Positions 34,201 through 45,502 of a stretch of DNA of 64,000 nucleotides are shown piece by piece (position 1 is the stretch's first letter; every line of letters begins with the position of its first letter). This stretch comes from Argentina anserina. Lineage: Eukaryota > Streptophyta > Magnoliopsida > Rosales > Rosaceae. The notes below the pieces were generated by a model that saw only the letters and a program-made list of their open reading frames with translations, was not told the origin of the DNA and searched no databases. Both the position numbers and the translations under genes were made by a program. The stretch covers positions 23,931,555 through 23,995,554 of the forward strand of contig NC_065875.1 in the NCBI RefSeq assembly GCF_933775445.1. Reading direction: 5' to 3'.

Positions 34201-36011
34201 TATAATATAAGATCATAACCCTATAATATCAAATTAGAAATAAGATCAAACACACAAACAGTACTAGCTGGGATAGTAACTACTGGGTCATCTATACAAT
34301 AGGCATCAACTAAACTACTCCAACAAATTGGGTTAGTGGGTTTTTACCTGACTGGATTCTGATCAGCGATTAAGCCACCAGTTCACGAGTAAAAGAAGAA
34401 GCTCATCAAGTAATCAAATGTTGATTAGGTTTTGCTGGTGTGGGATTTGGGAATATACATCAAAATTCAAACATCGGTTGGGCCGTAGTTATGCACTTTT
34501 CTGCTGTTGTTGGGCTTTCTTCTTTCTTTTGAAATTATGCCCGTGTCCTTACATATTCTCGATACAAAAAACTAGTTACTAGAAAGGGTGCACTCACATA
34601 AATATTTACTTCCCATTCATATTACATTTGTGGAGAAATGCGGGGTGTTGAGGAAAACAGAGGACAAAGTTGAGATAACTCAAACTAAATAGTCAAAATA
34701 TCATACATGATCGAGAGCCTTTATCTCGGAAGGGTTGTCATGTGATGTGCTTGATCTTTGTGGGCACTTCGTCTTTTTTCTCGAGTGTTCATCGAGTAAG
34801 ATGTCATATTGAGTAAAGCCTGCAACAATGATACTCCTCAAATCTTGCTCTGGATTTGGAGATAATTTCACACCTACCATGATCACAGTGTCCACTATCC
34901 TATTTCACTCGGCATAGAAGACATGTAGAACATTCACACATGACAATGGCGACATAAATATGTAACACAACGTTCACTATTGTTATGTTTTTCACACATC
35001 GCAAAAAATACTTTATAATCGAAAAAAATGTTAGCTCGATATACAATACGGTATAAGTTTCAATTTCATTTAATTTTCAAAAACCTAATGTCCTAACTAT
35101 CGACACTTCATGTGTGCATCGAATCGACATCTATCAATCAACTGATGCAGTGTGAAAAGCTAGGCGGAGGGAAATGTCAGCACCCATAATCCCTGGCCAG
35201 ATAGCAATTTGGCTCCGTCCATCCATCCGTCAACAGGTGGCACCATGGCAGTTGGCAGGGCACTCCCTGCCGGAGCACAACCACCCTTTCCCTTATTCTG
35301 ATTTTGCAGACGACTCCAGGGGACAGGTGTCACTCCACCCACAGACACAAGTGGCAATCCTTGTCGTTGCTCACTGAGATTTCTCTCTTCCGCAGTGGAA
35401 TTTGGAAGCTTGCTAGTAGTTGCTAGCTAGCAATGGTTTGAATTCAAAGGAAAACCAGCTTTCAAAGAAGCAGGCCCAATCAAATGTGCCCAAGAAAGGT
35501 ACCAACATTTGCATATAAATAGCAAGGTTAGTTTTATTCACAAACTCGGACATGGATTGCAATTAATGAATTGAAACTTATTTAGTTCGTGTGACTATCT
35601 GGACATATAATCAGTTCATGATTTAAACCAATTGTATTTGTTTCTCCGCATAACATTTTGATCTCTTAAGGTTGTTTTCAACATTACACAGGTAATACTT
35701 GGAGTATTTAATCTGTATTCTCAACATTACAAGCTTCAAGAGTTTGTTTACAACTCATCTAAATGGTTATAAAGTCGTGAAAAGAAGGCATATTATGAAT
35801 ACAAATGACTCCCAAATGAGGTAGCAATTAGGTAACTCACAAGCTCCCAATCACAAGTAACTACTTAATAGTGATTAGGCAATTCAGAACCGAAAGAACC
35901 CAATGGTGATTGATGTGACAAAGCAAGTAATTGAGCTTAATTTTTCACCCTTACCAAACTCAACTCATCTGTTTATACTTTATAGAATACTAATCCGCTT
36001 TGTCCCTGTAA
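31290..36011. other. Long intergenic region, no gene recognised
   Basis: Short frames here lack recognisable domains. A direct repeat AAATTTTCAATCCCTTTGCTAAT occurs near 33248 and 33383. A GC-richer block with no clear coding signal lies at about 35160-35390. A TATA-like TTTTATAAAAGC lies near 33128. The last part probably holds the promoter of the SPL gene. I see no RNA gene. Confidence 0.4.
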
Positions 36012-36029
36012 TTGGACACAGATGATGTG

Positions 36030-36313
36030 TACATAAAGGTAAATTCAACTCTGTCCTCTCAAAAGCTACAAAACAAAGACCTCGACTTTGACCGTGTCGT
36101 CGGGGGTGTTGAAAGTCTTCTCGACTTGTTCATCACTCTCTCTCTCTCTGTCTGCTCCTCAATCCTCACCAAAACCCAAAAAAGAAAAAAAAATCAGTCC
36201 TTCTTCTTCTTCATATTTCAAGTCACTACCTTTTTGCTTCCTCAGCTGTCTCTTTCCATTGGGGAATTATTGGGTTTTTCTGGTTCCCGAGAAAACGAGC
36301 AAGAGAGAATTGG
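36030..36313 (+). other. Probable 5' UTR exon of the SPL gene
   Basis: A CT-rich leader ((CT)n at 36131-36149) ends at the donor TTGG|GTATGC (GT at 36314). The matching acceptor is TTTCGGGTAG, ending at 37027, five bases before the start codon. The intron would be 714 bases. The transcription start is not determined. Confidence 0.5.
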
Positions 36314-37031
36314 GTATGCTTTTAACCACCCTATTTCCCTCCATAACTGTTCCATGCCCATTTTTGCTCATTGTTGTTATGCTTGTTTCTTCAAATGGGT
36401 GTTTGTTTGTCTTTGCTTCTTTTAAAGATGTGCTCTTGTATCTGTTTCTTCTTCTTTGAGCTCCCAGTTTACGTTTCAGTCTCATTTATGGAGCTTTGAA
36501 TGTGAAAGTCAGTGTAATAAGTGGTTCTGTTTTCTGGGTATGTGTTAGTTTAAGCTTTATGAATGTTTCTCTGTTTATACTATATGATGTTTCTGGGTGA
36601 TGAACTTCAAAGGCTCTGTATGGTTGGTGAGGAAAAATAAAGGCGGTAGCTTTTGCTTTGTTTATACTAGTTGTTCTATACTAGGGGATCAACAACCAGA
36701 GAAATTCAAGTTGGCCTTGTTTTTCTTTTCTTTGATCAGCAACCAAATAAAGTATGGTTTTTGGGCTGCTTAGTCATTGAAGCTCAAGTTCTGTTCTTTC
36801 TATTATATGGGTTTTGTTTCAGTTTGGGCATTTTATATTAGTATGAGTAGTGATTTTATTACTTTTCTGTAGTATCCTCAATGTTATTGATGAGTTTGTA
36901 CTCTTATGCATTTATGTGCTTCTTTGCTTGCATACTCTGAGATTCTTATTTTAAGATTACCTGCATTTTATGTTCCTATGGTTTCTTTCTAAATTGAAAT
37001 TTACTTTACTTTTGTTGTTTCGGGTAGACAT

Positions 37032-39995
37032 ATGGAGCCTTGGAGTTTCGGTTCAGACGGGAAAGGATTTTTACTTGCTGATGAGATTGATATACCTATT
37101 GATGGATTTACAAGAAGTACAAAGGCATTCCTAGAATGGGATAACAAAAGTTGCTTTAATTTCGATAAAGAATCAGTTGAAAGCATGGAGTTCTTGGATG
37201 TGGGATTGCCAAATATGGTGAGGGAGCCTTTTCATGGTAACCAAGTAGTGGAGATTGCGAGTGGTGTGGGCTGTAATGATTCTAGTAACAATACAGTAGC
37301 TTCTTCTACTTGTTTGATGACTTCAAGTTCATCTTGGGGTGAAGGAGAATCTGGCTCCAAATTCTCAAGCCCAGTTTGTGAGTCTAGTAGCCAGGATTCA
37401 TCACTAATAGCTTTGAAGCTTGGGAGGTTGGTCGATAGAAAATATGGACAGGAATCACAAGATGGTCAGCATCTGAAAGAGAGGTCAAAGAGAGCTCACA
37501 CAAAGGGTTCACACTATCAGACTATCACCTGCCAAGTTCATGGTTGTAACATGGATCTAAGCTCTTCAAAGGAGTACCACAAGAGGCATAGAGTTTGTGA
37601 TGCTCACTCAAAGACTGCAATAGTTGTTGTTAATGGCATCGAGCAGAGGTTTTGCCAGCAGTGTAGCAGGTTGGTGCTTCTTTTCTTGTCCCTAGATATC
37701 TATCAAGCCTTTGCTTTGCCTGTTCTTAGTTTTTTTGTTTGTATTTTGTATCAAATGCTTTTGATTAATTACAAGGTAGGATCAATTGCTACACTTATTC
37801 TGTATCTAGAATGAATCCACATACAAGAGTTATTTGTTTTGCAAGTTAAGTGAGTTATCTCCTTGGTGACTCTTTAGGAACAAAAATGGCAAGAAAGAGA
37901 TGAAATGTTATAAGAGGCATCCCATGTACATGAAGTGCACAAAGCCACAAAATTTGTAGCTAGGTGCATCTGCGTTTTCATACTCGTCTCAAACAGAGCA
38001 CAAGGAAAGTTATTTTGCAGATTCAGCACTCCACTTAAATATTTGCTCCTAGGATTTAGCACAGATTAGTATCTCATATACATGGTGAGGGCTGAAAATT
38101 CCATGATCTTTTATAGCATGGATAAGATTCCTTGTTTTTTGTTTATTTTTCTGTGACTTACTAGTACTCGAATAAAGTTCAAGTTGACTTGGGACGGTGA
38201 TATTCTTCTGCTTCATATTGAAGTTCTTTAACCTTACATTCTATAAGATTTATTGTTAAGAAATATGCCTTGCCTTAAGTTTCGACTTGCGATATTCTGT
38301 TACTTTAACATCTGATGGTGAATATAGATCTAATGAACGTCTATTTCTATTTCTCATCTCCATATAGATTTGAATATTATCATACACTCAAGGTTTACTA
38401 TACTGCTTCAATTTTTTAACCGGTATGAAGTCCACCAAATGATATCTTTTTGGTTATTAGGTTTCATCTGCTGTGTGAATTCGATGATGTTAAGCGCAGC
38501 TGTCGTAGACGCTTAGCTGGCCACAATCAACGACGAAGGAAGCCTCAACTAAACACCTTTGATTGTAAGTCGCATACGTGGCTTCAGCCATATCAAGGTA
38601 TGATATGCCTCATCCTCCTACGAGATAACATCCTCATTGGAACATTTTCGGTCGTGATTTCTCAATGAGAGGGATCAAAGATACTAAAGGAAAGTGGGAT
38701 AAATTTTTTAAGTTTGCAAAAATGCTAGGCACATATGCAGATATGCTGCATAATGTGTTTTGAAACTTGTTGGAATAGACCTTTATGGCTAGAATTTCCT
38801 GGTTAGAGCAAGATAACTTTATGCTATATATTCTTTTGTCCCACTACATTTGAATCTTTTGACCAGGCTGGGTTTTTGTCATTTTCAATAAGAATTCCAT
38901 ATGTTGAAGCTAAAAGGAGGCCAGATCAGCCACCATTGGTGTACATTTTACTTTTCTATAAAATTCATTTTGCAACCTTCTGAGGAGAAATTATAATTGT
39001 AATAATGATTAAAATGGTGTGCAGACGGTTAGTTCCTTATAGCATTTTATTCCAGCAAAGATACTGCTCTATAGGTGATCAAAATTCGTCTGTCTAATCA
39101 TATATATCCTTGTAACAATCTATTGTCTTTTAAAATAAATGTGAGCCGGTTAAAACAACTAGTACTGAGTGCATTAAAATTCATAGAAGTAACTGTGGGG
39201 TAGGAAAAGTTCATGAGCTATGATATTTACTGCTAGGTTTTTGTATGTATTGCAGGCATTGGATATCTTGGAACTTCTTTGCCAAAGAGAACATCATTTG
39301 TCTTTTCAGAAATACTTCCAGGTGGCATTCTATATCCAGAAGAGTCTAACCAGTATGGACATATTAAAACTGAAGATGAATCAACATACCGTCAATGTGC
39401 AACACCCATGACAAACAGGCAATTACTTCCAAACTCTTCTCGTCATCTACATGGCCGTGGGAAGCAACATTCTTCAGAACTTCCTTTATCAGGAAATGAA
39501 TACTCGGTTTTTGATTCATCGTCACATGTTCAGAAAGCATCTGGGGCGTCAACCTACCAGGGTGCTCTCTCTCTTCTGTCAGCTCAATCACAGAGCTCAA
39601 TCTATTCATCAAGAAATCAAGTGGCTGCCCCTCTTCAAATGCACAGAACCCATCATGGTTTTGGTCAAAATTATGATTGGCCACCCACGGTAAAGGTCTT
39701 GGGAAAAAGTGGAAGCGATGGGTCCTTCCCATGCAGGATGAACTCCATGGAAACTGACCAGATGGGTTTGGTAACAATTTCTGATTCTAGTCATGCTGCT
39801 GATTTCCAACTTCACACAGATAGAGTCTTCCAGGGGTCGGCTTGCTTCAGTCACAAGTATCATCTTTCTCCTGAAAATGGACCAACTTTTGATATGCTCC
39901 AATTGTCTTCACATTTTCAAAGAGTGGAACAAGAGAGAAAGTTTTTGCAAGTCAAACAGGAACAGGGAGATTACTACTGTTTGCCTCAATCTTAA
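37032..39995 (+). CDS. SPL6-like: SQUAMOSA promoter-binding-like transcription factor, SPL6-type
   Basis: Three coding exons: 37032-37669, 38461-38597 and 39256-39995, all GT-AG, giving 504 residues. The SBP DNA-binding domain (about residues 165-241) starts [11 protein letters not shown]. The first zinc site uses three Cys and one His; the second includes FCQQCSRFH and KRSC. The domain ends in the basic nuclear signal [18 protein letters not shown]. As in the whole family, an intron splits the SBP domain at the Arg after CQQCS. The N-terminal [13 protein letters not shown] and the post-[22 protein letters not shown] resemble the SPL6 clade. SPL proteins bind GTAC-core sites and control phase change and organ traits. 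Exon 3 carries a miR156 site, so post-transcriptional repression in juvenile tissue is expected. There is a probable 3' UTR intron at 40015-40236. Confidence 0.92.
39562..39581 (+). promoter_or_regulatory. miR156/157 target site in the SPL coding sequence
   Basis: The 20 bases GTGCTCTCTCTCTTCTGTCA encode the family-typical ALSLLS and pair with miR156 except at one position. This is the standard miR156 site of plant SPL genes and predicts cleavage or repression of this mRNA. Confidence 0.95.
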
Positions 39996-40236
39996 GTAGC
40001 ATTCAGGTGACAATGTGAGTCTTTCCACTCTAAAACTCTGTTCATGTTATTTTCTATCAGAACTGTGTACCCTTTTACAAAACTATATTTTAACGGGCAT
40101 CTAACATCTAGAATTTAAGTGATATAGCCATCTTGCATACTTAGTCTACTTAATGATATTACAGAAATAGATGTACTGGATCTATCTCCTCATGTATATT
40201 ACATTATAAATGATATTCATGTTGATGCCTCTGCAG

Positions 40237-41345
40237 CTTGTTGGAGGAAGTCTGGATTTGCTTAATCAGGAACAGTCTAACTGCATTGGTGCACCCCTGA
40301 GGATGGTGGAAATGTTTCTTTTTTACGCAAGAATTAAATAACGAAAAAGCTGTGTAGAGTTCTTTAACCTTTATATTGCGAGTTGCTTTAGATACCTTTT
40401 CTATCTATCTGCTTAGATTTTGCTCATGCAAGGCTAGGGTTACAGTTGAATTGGGGTTGTTTCAAACTGCGCATGCTTTTTTGCATAGATAATGTTTAAG
40501 GCACAAACCATCATGAAAAACAAATGGAATGGATCCACCAAACGTAGTGTGGTGATTCTGCTAGATATGTGAAGCATTGTTTAGTTGAAAAAGGTTTGCT
40601 GAAGCATGATTGAATGAATCACTTAGTGTATTATCCTCAGGCCTGGGAACATGATGACTTAGAGAATCATTATTCTTATGTCCACTATACTTTAATAGAT
40701 TATCCCACATTCTCATGTGAAAAGAAGTTTACTATTATAGGAAGTCATATTAGGTATTCATGTTAGCTTTAACTCCTTTAAGCCCTTAATGGCTTCCTAT
40801 CAAAGCAAAAAGTTGGACCACCCGAGAAAGTTGAATCCAGCTTATGAAATAATGGTGGCTACTTTGGTTTTATATGATGCAATGCGCTGTGGAATAATGT
40901 CATTTAGAGAGTTACAAAATTGCAGCCATCAGATGCCATTTAAGCAGTTGAAACCTGCTTACGATCACAATTCACAACTTGGACATAAACAAAGAAAGCC
41001 TTTGTGCGCACCAGCATGGTTCAAGGCAATCAGTCTCAATATGTCAAGTGCCTCACCAAAAATATACAGGAAACCCCCCAAGTCTCAACAGACCAAACAA
41101 TCATGTCAAATTATGCCTTAGACATGTAAAGACCAAAAATTTCAATGAAACAAGGTACAGCAGATAATCTCCCCACTTTGAGAGAAAACTGCCAAAAAAG
41201 GGTTTCAAGATAATCTAGGACAAGTCTAGATTCAACACGAGGAAGACGAAGAAGATGAAAAACACTAGCTAGAAAAAGGCAAAGAAAATTTTTAAAAGTG
41301 AAACAAGTGAACAAGAGAATATTGCTGCAAGCCTCGTGTAATTAG
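40237..41345. other. 3' flank of the SPL gene and convergent intergenic region
   Basis: The first 150 bases are probably SPL 3' UTR after the UTR intron. The rest has no recognisable gene; it separates two convergent genes, and frames such as 40789-41121 have no known content. Confidence 0.45.
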
Positions 41346-42404
41346 TTACACCAAGGCCTTGTTCACTTGGCTCCCCTCATCTACTTCTAATCCTCTTTCA
41401 ATTGCCTTTGGGCTCATCATCAATACAGCGTCTTTGATAAACTTTGCATGCTTGGCAACCTGGTTTTCGGGCACCATCTTCAGTATGATTCCTGCGGCTA
41501 TGAGCATCAGCCCTGTCCCATGCTGTTCTGTCAATGGCTTTGTAAATATCATGTATGACAGCAACAATGTCACCGCCTTCCTAGCCGTTGTTACCATAGC
41601 AGTAGTGGCAGCTCCGAAAAGCGCAATGAGGGATAGCACAGATACCTGTCCTACATATGTGGCCATGGCTTCAAACACTAAAACCCCATAAACATAAGGA
41701 TGCTCGGCGCAAGAATTCCAGGCCCGAAACAGTTCTCCAGTGAGAATCATTGGTGGAAGCAGCATTGGCAGCCCAACTACTGTTGAGCAGAACAACATCT
41801 CTGTCTGTGTTGTGTCAGGGTTGATTGTAAAGATTGCCTCTTGCACATTCCCCATGAAGGCATCCATAATTAGCGCCCCGGATATCATGACCACACCCAA
41901 TATGCTGAAATTTGGAGATGTATTTGCATCTGCTAATGTGAAGATGATGAGACCAATAACTAGGAGGGTTGCGGACATGTATTCATGAATTGGGTATTTC
42001 CTTCTCAAACCAGGAATGAATGCCCCCATTACCATCACAGGCAGAACCTTTGTGGATTTGAACATAATTTGTGCAGGATAATTGAGCCAAGCCAATGATC
42101 CCTTGGTCAATCCATGAGAACCCATCAGAACAGCGGAGAGCTTCACGTATGTTCTCCATGGGTTCACCATTTTCTTGGTGGTGAAACCTTGGAGGTATAT
42201 GAAAACCAGGTACACAAATCCTTGTACAAAGGTGAAGTACCATCCATAGCTGAATTGGAGACGATTATAAACGTACTCCTCGCAAATACCATTGACAAGG
42301 TAACCAAAGAAGAACCCAGAAGAACAAATGAGGAATTGTTGCCAAACCAGCTTATCAGATAATGATATCCAAAATAGAAACCTTGCTTGATCCTCGTTCT
42401 TCAT
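41346..42404 (-). CDS. UDP-galactose/UDP-glucose transporter, UTR2-type
   Basis: An intronless gene of 352 residues from the nucleotide-sugar transporter family (SLC35B2/B3-like branch of the drug/metabolite superfamily). These carriers move UDP-sugars into the ER or Golgi lumen for glycosylation and wall synthesis. Family blocks visible here are [36 protein letters not shown], the [20 protein letters not shown] and [17 protein letters not shown] blocks, [19 protein letters not shown], and [20 protein letters not shown]. About ten hydrophobic segments cover residues 20-320, with short polar tails. The start gives [18 protein letters not shown], in line with homologues. The substrate is by family only and could be another nucleotide sugar or PAPS. 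Confidence 0.88.
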   Translation of the reverse strand: MKNEDQARFLFWISLSDKLVWQQFLICSSGFFFGYLVNGICEEYVYNRLQFSYGWYFTFVQGFVYLVFIYLQGFTTKKMVNPWRTYVKLSAVLMGSHGLTKGSLAWLNYPAQIMFKSTKVLPVMVMGAFIPGLRRKYPIHEYMSATLLVIGLIIFTLADANTSPNFSILGVVMISGALIMDAFMGNVQEAIFTINPDTTQTEMLFCSTVVGLPMLLPPMILTGELFRAWNSCAEHPYVYGVLVFEAMATYVGQVSVLSLIALFGAATTAMVTTARKAVTLLLSYMIFTKPLTEQHGTGLMLIAAGIILKMVPENQVAKHAKFIKDAVLMMSPKAIERGLEVDEGSQVNKALV

Positions 42405-43340
42405 CTCACAAACTGATCAAGACCTAACAAAGGCCAGCACTGTTAATTAAAACCCGATCACTGGGTTTTAATTAGTGCTGCAATGCCCTAGGGGAGGCAA
42501 TGCCGCAATCAATCTATACCTAAACTCAATGTTCAATCGTAAAGTCGATTTGTTGGAGGAGCAAAGTATGTCGTTGATAGATCATGTGCAAAAGTTTGAA
42601 GCCTTATTTAGACGAACAACCAGCGAGAGTTTCATGGGGGAGTTTTACTAAAAAAGAGAATCAGAATGAAGAAGGAGGAGCTCGGGAGGTGGAAAATGGC
42701 AACGAGGGCCTTATAGTGACGTATTTAGGAAGTAATTAAGTTGATTGTGACCTTCTTTTCCTTAATGAGAAACTTAATTAATTCTCAGTAAATCATCATC
42801 ACCGTAAATATTTTTAGTAAAAATGAAATGTTGTCTGGTCCTTATAGAGAGTAAATATAGAGAGTAAAACGAAAAGAGAAAGAAAAGTGTTCATATAACA
42901 CAGTAAAGTACATGATCATCATTCATAATTTAACCAATTAAGGTTACAGAAATGGAAGATAGTCATTACTTAATATTGTCCATTACACATAATCGAACTC
43001 TTAAATATTCTTAATGTCATGTTCAAAGAAACAAACTAAAACGAGGAATTGAAAAATGCTAATTAAACTTGAATCAAACATGCAAGACCAACATAAAACG
43101 AATTACATATTTATATATGCATCATAGATAGATCTAGATAGGCTGAACCAGCATTTAGTACTGCTAAATCGATCCCTCAGCTCCAGTCCTACGTATCTCG
43201 TCCATGTCATAAGTGCCAGTTCATTTACGTAGCCTAGAATAGTACGTAGAACAACGTACTACTCACTCCTGCAAGATCTGTAACCGTTTTCCCATCAATA
43301 TACGTATCTGAACCTCAAACAATCTGATAAAGTTGAACAG
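42405..43340. other. Intergenic: UTR2-type promoter side and CRC 3' flank
   Basis: Lies between two minus-strand genes. It should hold the 5' leader and promoter of the transporter and the 3' UTR of the YABBY gene. AT-rich; no further gene or clear element was found. Confidence 0.45.
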
Positions 43341-44873
43341 CTAGTGTAAATTTCTTACTTTACGTTTGTTACTGCTGCCAGAACCTGATGCAGCAGCAGC
43401 TGTTGAAGGACTAGGGTACCTTGCCCACTATACGTAATATCGATCGACAGCAAGATAGTTAGGTTTACGAAATACTTCATGTACGTGTAACAGGTCTACT
43501 AGAAAAGCTTATATATGCAAGTATGCAAGTATACAACCATACGTGAATAGAGAATACTGAACCCTAATTAACTGCAAAGGATTAAAGCAAGCTTACATTT
43601 TTGGCAGCAGCACTGAAAGCTTCACGGTGTGGAATTTCAGGGTTCGCTGCTTTGATACGTTGGATCTCCTCCCTATATGTATAAGTACGTACAGAAGACA
43701 GTTAAGGTACGGTGCTTATAGTTAATGATGTGATAATTCTGATGAACGAGATGAAAACCAGAAGTTTGGATCCCCTCACTTCATGAAGCGGTTGTAAGCA
43801 GATGGAAGCCTGTGTTTCTTCTCAGGTGCTGCAAGTTAAACAAATGAACACTCATATTATAAATCTTGATGATTTTTAACAAAACGAACCAAATAAGACA
43901 AAATATTATTCCATGTAAAAAAAAAATCAAGTAATCAACTAGTTGAAAAGCGATAATGAGGCTAGCTAGATACATACGCTTACAAACAAAGGGTGCTTTG
44001 GGGGATGATGGACTCTCCAGAGATGTGGGTGACGATGATGAGGATGACTGACCCCTTCTTGAATCAGTAGAAAAGCTCTGCAGTAAGGTTGTCATATCAA
44101 TATTCAAGTCACTGGACACACCTCTATCAATTAGCTACTGGATAATTAAGATAAATATAAATAGCTAGCTACCAGCTAGGGTTTTCGTTATCAGATATGC
44201 AGGATCGATATATACACCTTGAAATTTAGGTACAAATACAAATAAGATTATAACCACTAACCTGATGAAGAGTCAAGGTGGTAGGGTAATCATTGATCTG
44301 GCATTGATGAGTTGTAGGCTGGAGCTGGATTGGATTATTAGGTCTGGTGGTGAGAAAGGAGAGGTTACTGCAATGACCACATTTCACTGTCACTGTGTCC
44401 ATCATCCGCTTGCATGGAAGCCCAACCTAGTACAGTTACATAACATGAACATCAAAAGACCAACACAGCACAGCACAGCGAGCAGAAGAAAATACATCTG
44501 TTTAATCTAAACACACGACATTTCTTATAGGCGGACCCAATGATTTAGCTTACTGTTGTGATAAGCCAGTATTTTAGCTATAGGTTTAACCATGTAACTG
44601 ATGTATGGCCAGTAAGGGCATGACTCTAAGAAAATTGACTGGTTGATGGAAACAGAGAGATAGAAAGAGAAGAAAATCGTAGTTTCATCAATTTATGAGA
44701 CAATAGAGGGACAAAGCTAAAGTTGGAAAACATATATGCATATGCTTCTATATAGGCAAAGTTGATTGAGAGCTACTCACCGCAAGAACGGTGTTGCAGA
44801 AGTTGCACCGAACGTAGCAAAGATGCTCAGATGGTTGAACCAAGTCCATGGTGACTTTCTCTTCGAGGTTCAT
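43341..44873 (-). CDS. CRC: YABBY transcription factor CRABS CLAW
   Basis: Six exons in minus order: 44873-44781, 44426-44262, 44077-43978, 43828-43780, 43672-43597 and 43427-43341; 189 residues. All junctions are GT-AG and keep frame. The N-terminal C2C2 zinc finger starts MNLEEK (the CRC opening) and has [12 protein letters not shown] and [14 protein letters not shown]. The YABBY HMG-like domain follows: [17 protein letters not shown], then [20 protein letters not shown] and AAAKNWARY. A Ser-rich linker separates them. CRC controls carpel development, floral meristem ending and nectary formation. The tail after WARY is Ala/Ser/Gly-rich and shorter on conserved content than in other YABBYs. 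The last exon has an alternative donor at AAA|GTAAGA, so the exact C-terminus is uncertain. Confidence 0.92.
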
Positions 44874-45460
44874 CGTGAAAGAATGCTAAAGCGACTCGAA
44901 GATACGAAGAAGAGGTGGTTTAGGATCTCCTGGCTAAAGCTATGTAAGTTTGGGGTTTGTAATGAATGAGAGAAGTAGTCGAGGGGGCTTGTTATTATAG
45001 TAGCTAGCTAGGTCATATTGGAGAAGGCTGAAGTGAGGCTAAGGCTAAGCGTCAAAAAGAAAATATAAAGAAACTATATATGTCTTTAGTCATCAGGGAT
45101 CGTACAACTCATTACGCAGAGAGGTCGATCATGACTTGCATAAACTTTTGACCAAATATCGATCGACTCACCAATATTTTCTCGAGGTCATTATAACCGT
45201 GGCATGTGTGCTAATTAGGGATCAATTAAGGAGCTCCTCTAATGACAAAAAATCCAAAGGGGATTCGGTCTCTTGGTTGTCTTGTGTGTTGGATACATGT
45301 ACTTCCATTCTTCCAAATTGATCAAGTTCACTCAATTAGTAGTGATCAAATCCGGGTTGCCTCTTTCTTTTTCCTTAATTTTAAAAATCTGTTAGTTGAT
45401 TCTTAGCCAGACAAAATGGACACTTCAGTGAATGAAAAGATAGTTATTGGACTAATTAGC

Positions 45461-45502
<42 letters not shown>

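Noticed and set aside
35160..35390. GC-richer block as a coding exon
   Set aside because: Frames on both strands end quickly, contain no recognisable motif and have no convincing splice partners.
44265..44510. 81-codon plus-strand frame
   Set aside because: It is antisense to exon 2 of the CRC gene, whose zinc-finger translation and splice sites are clear.
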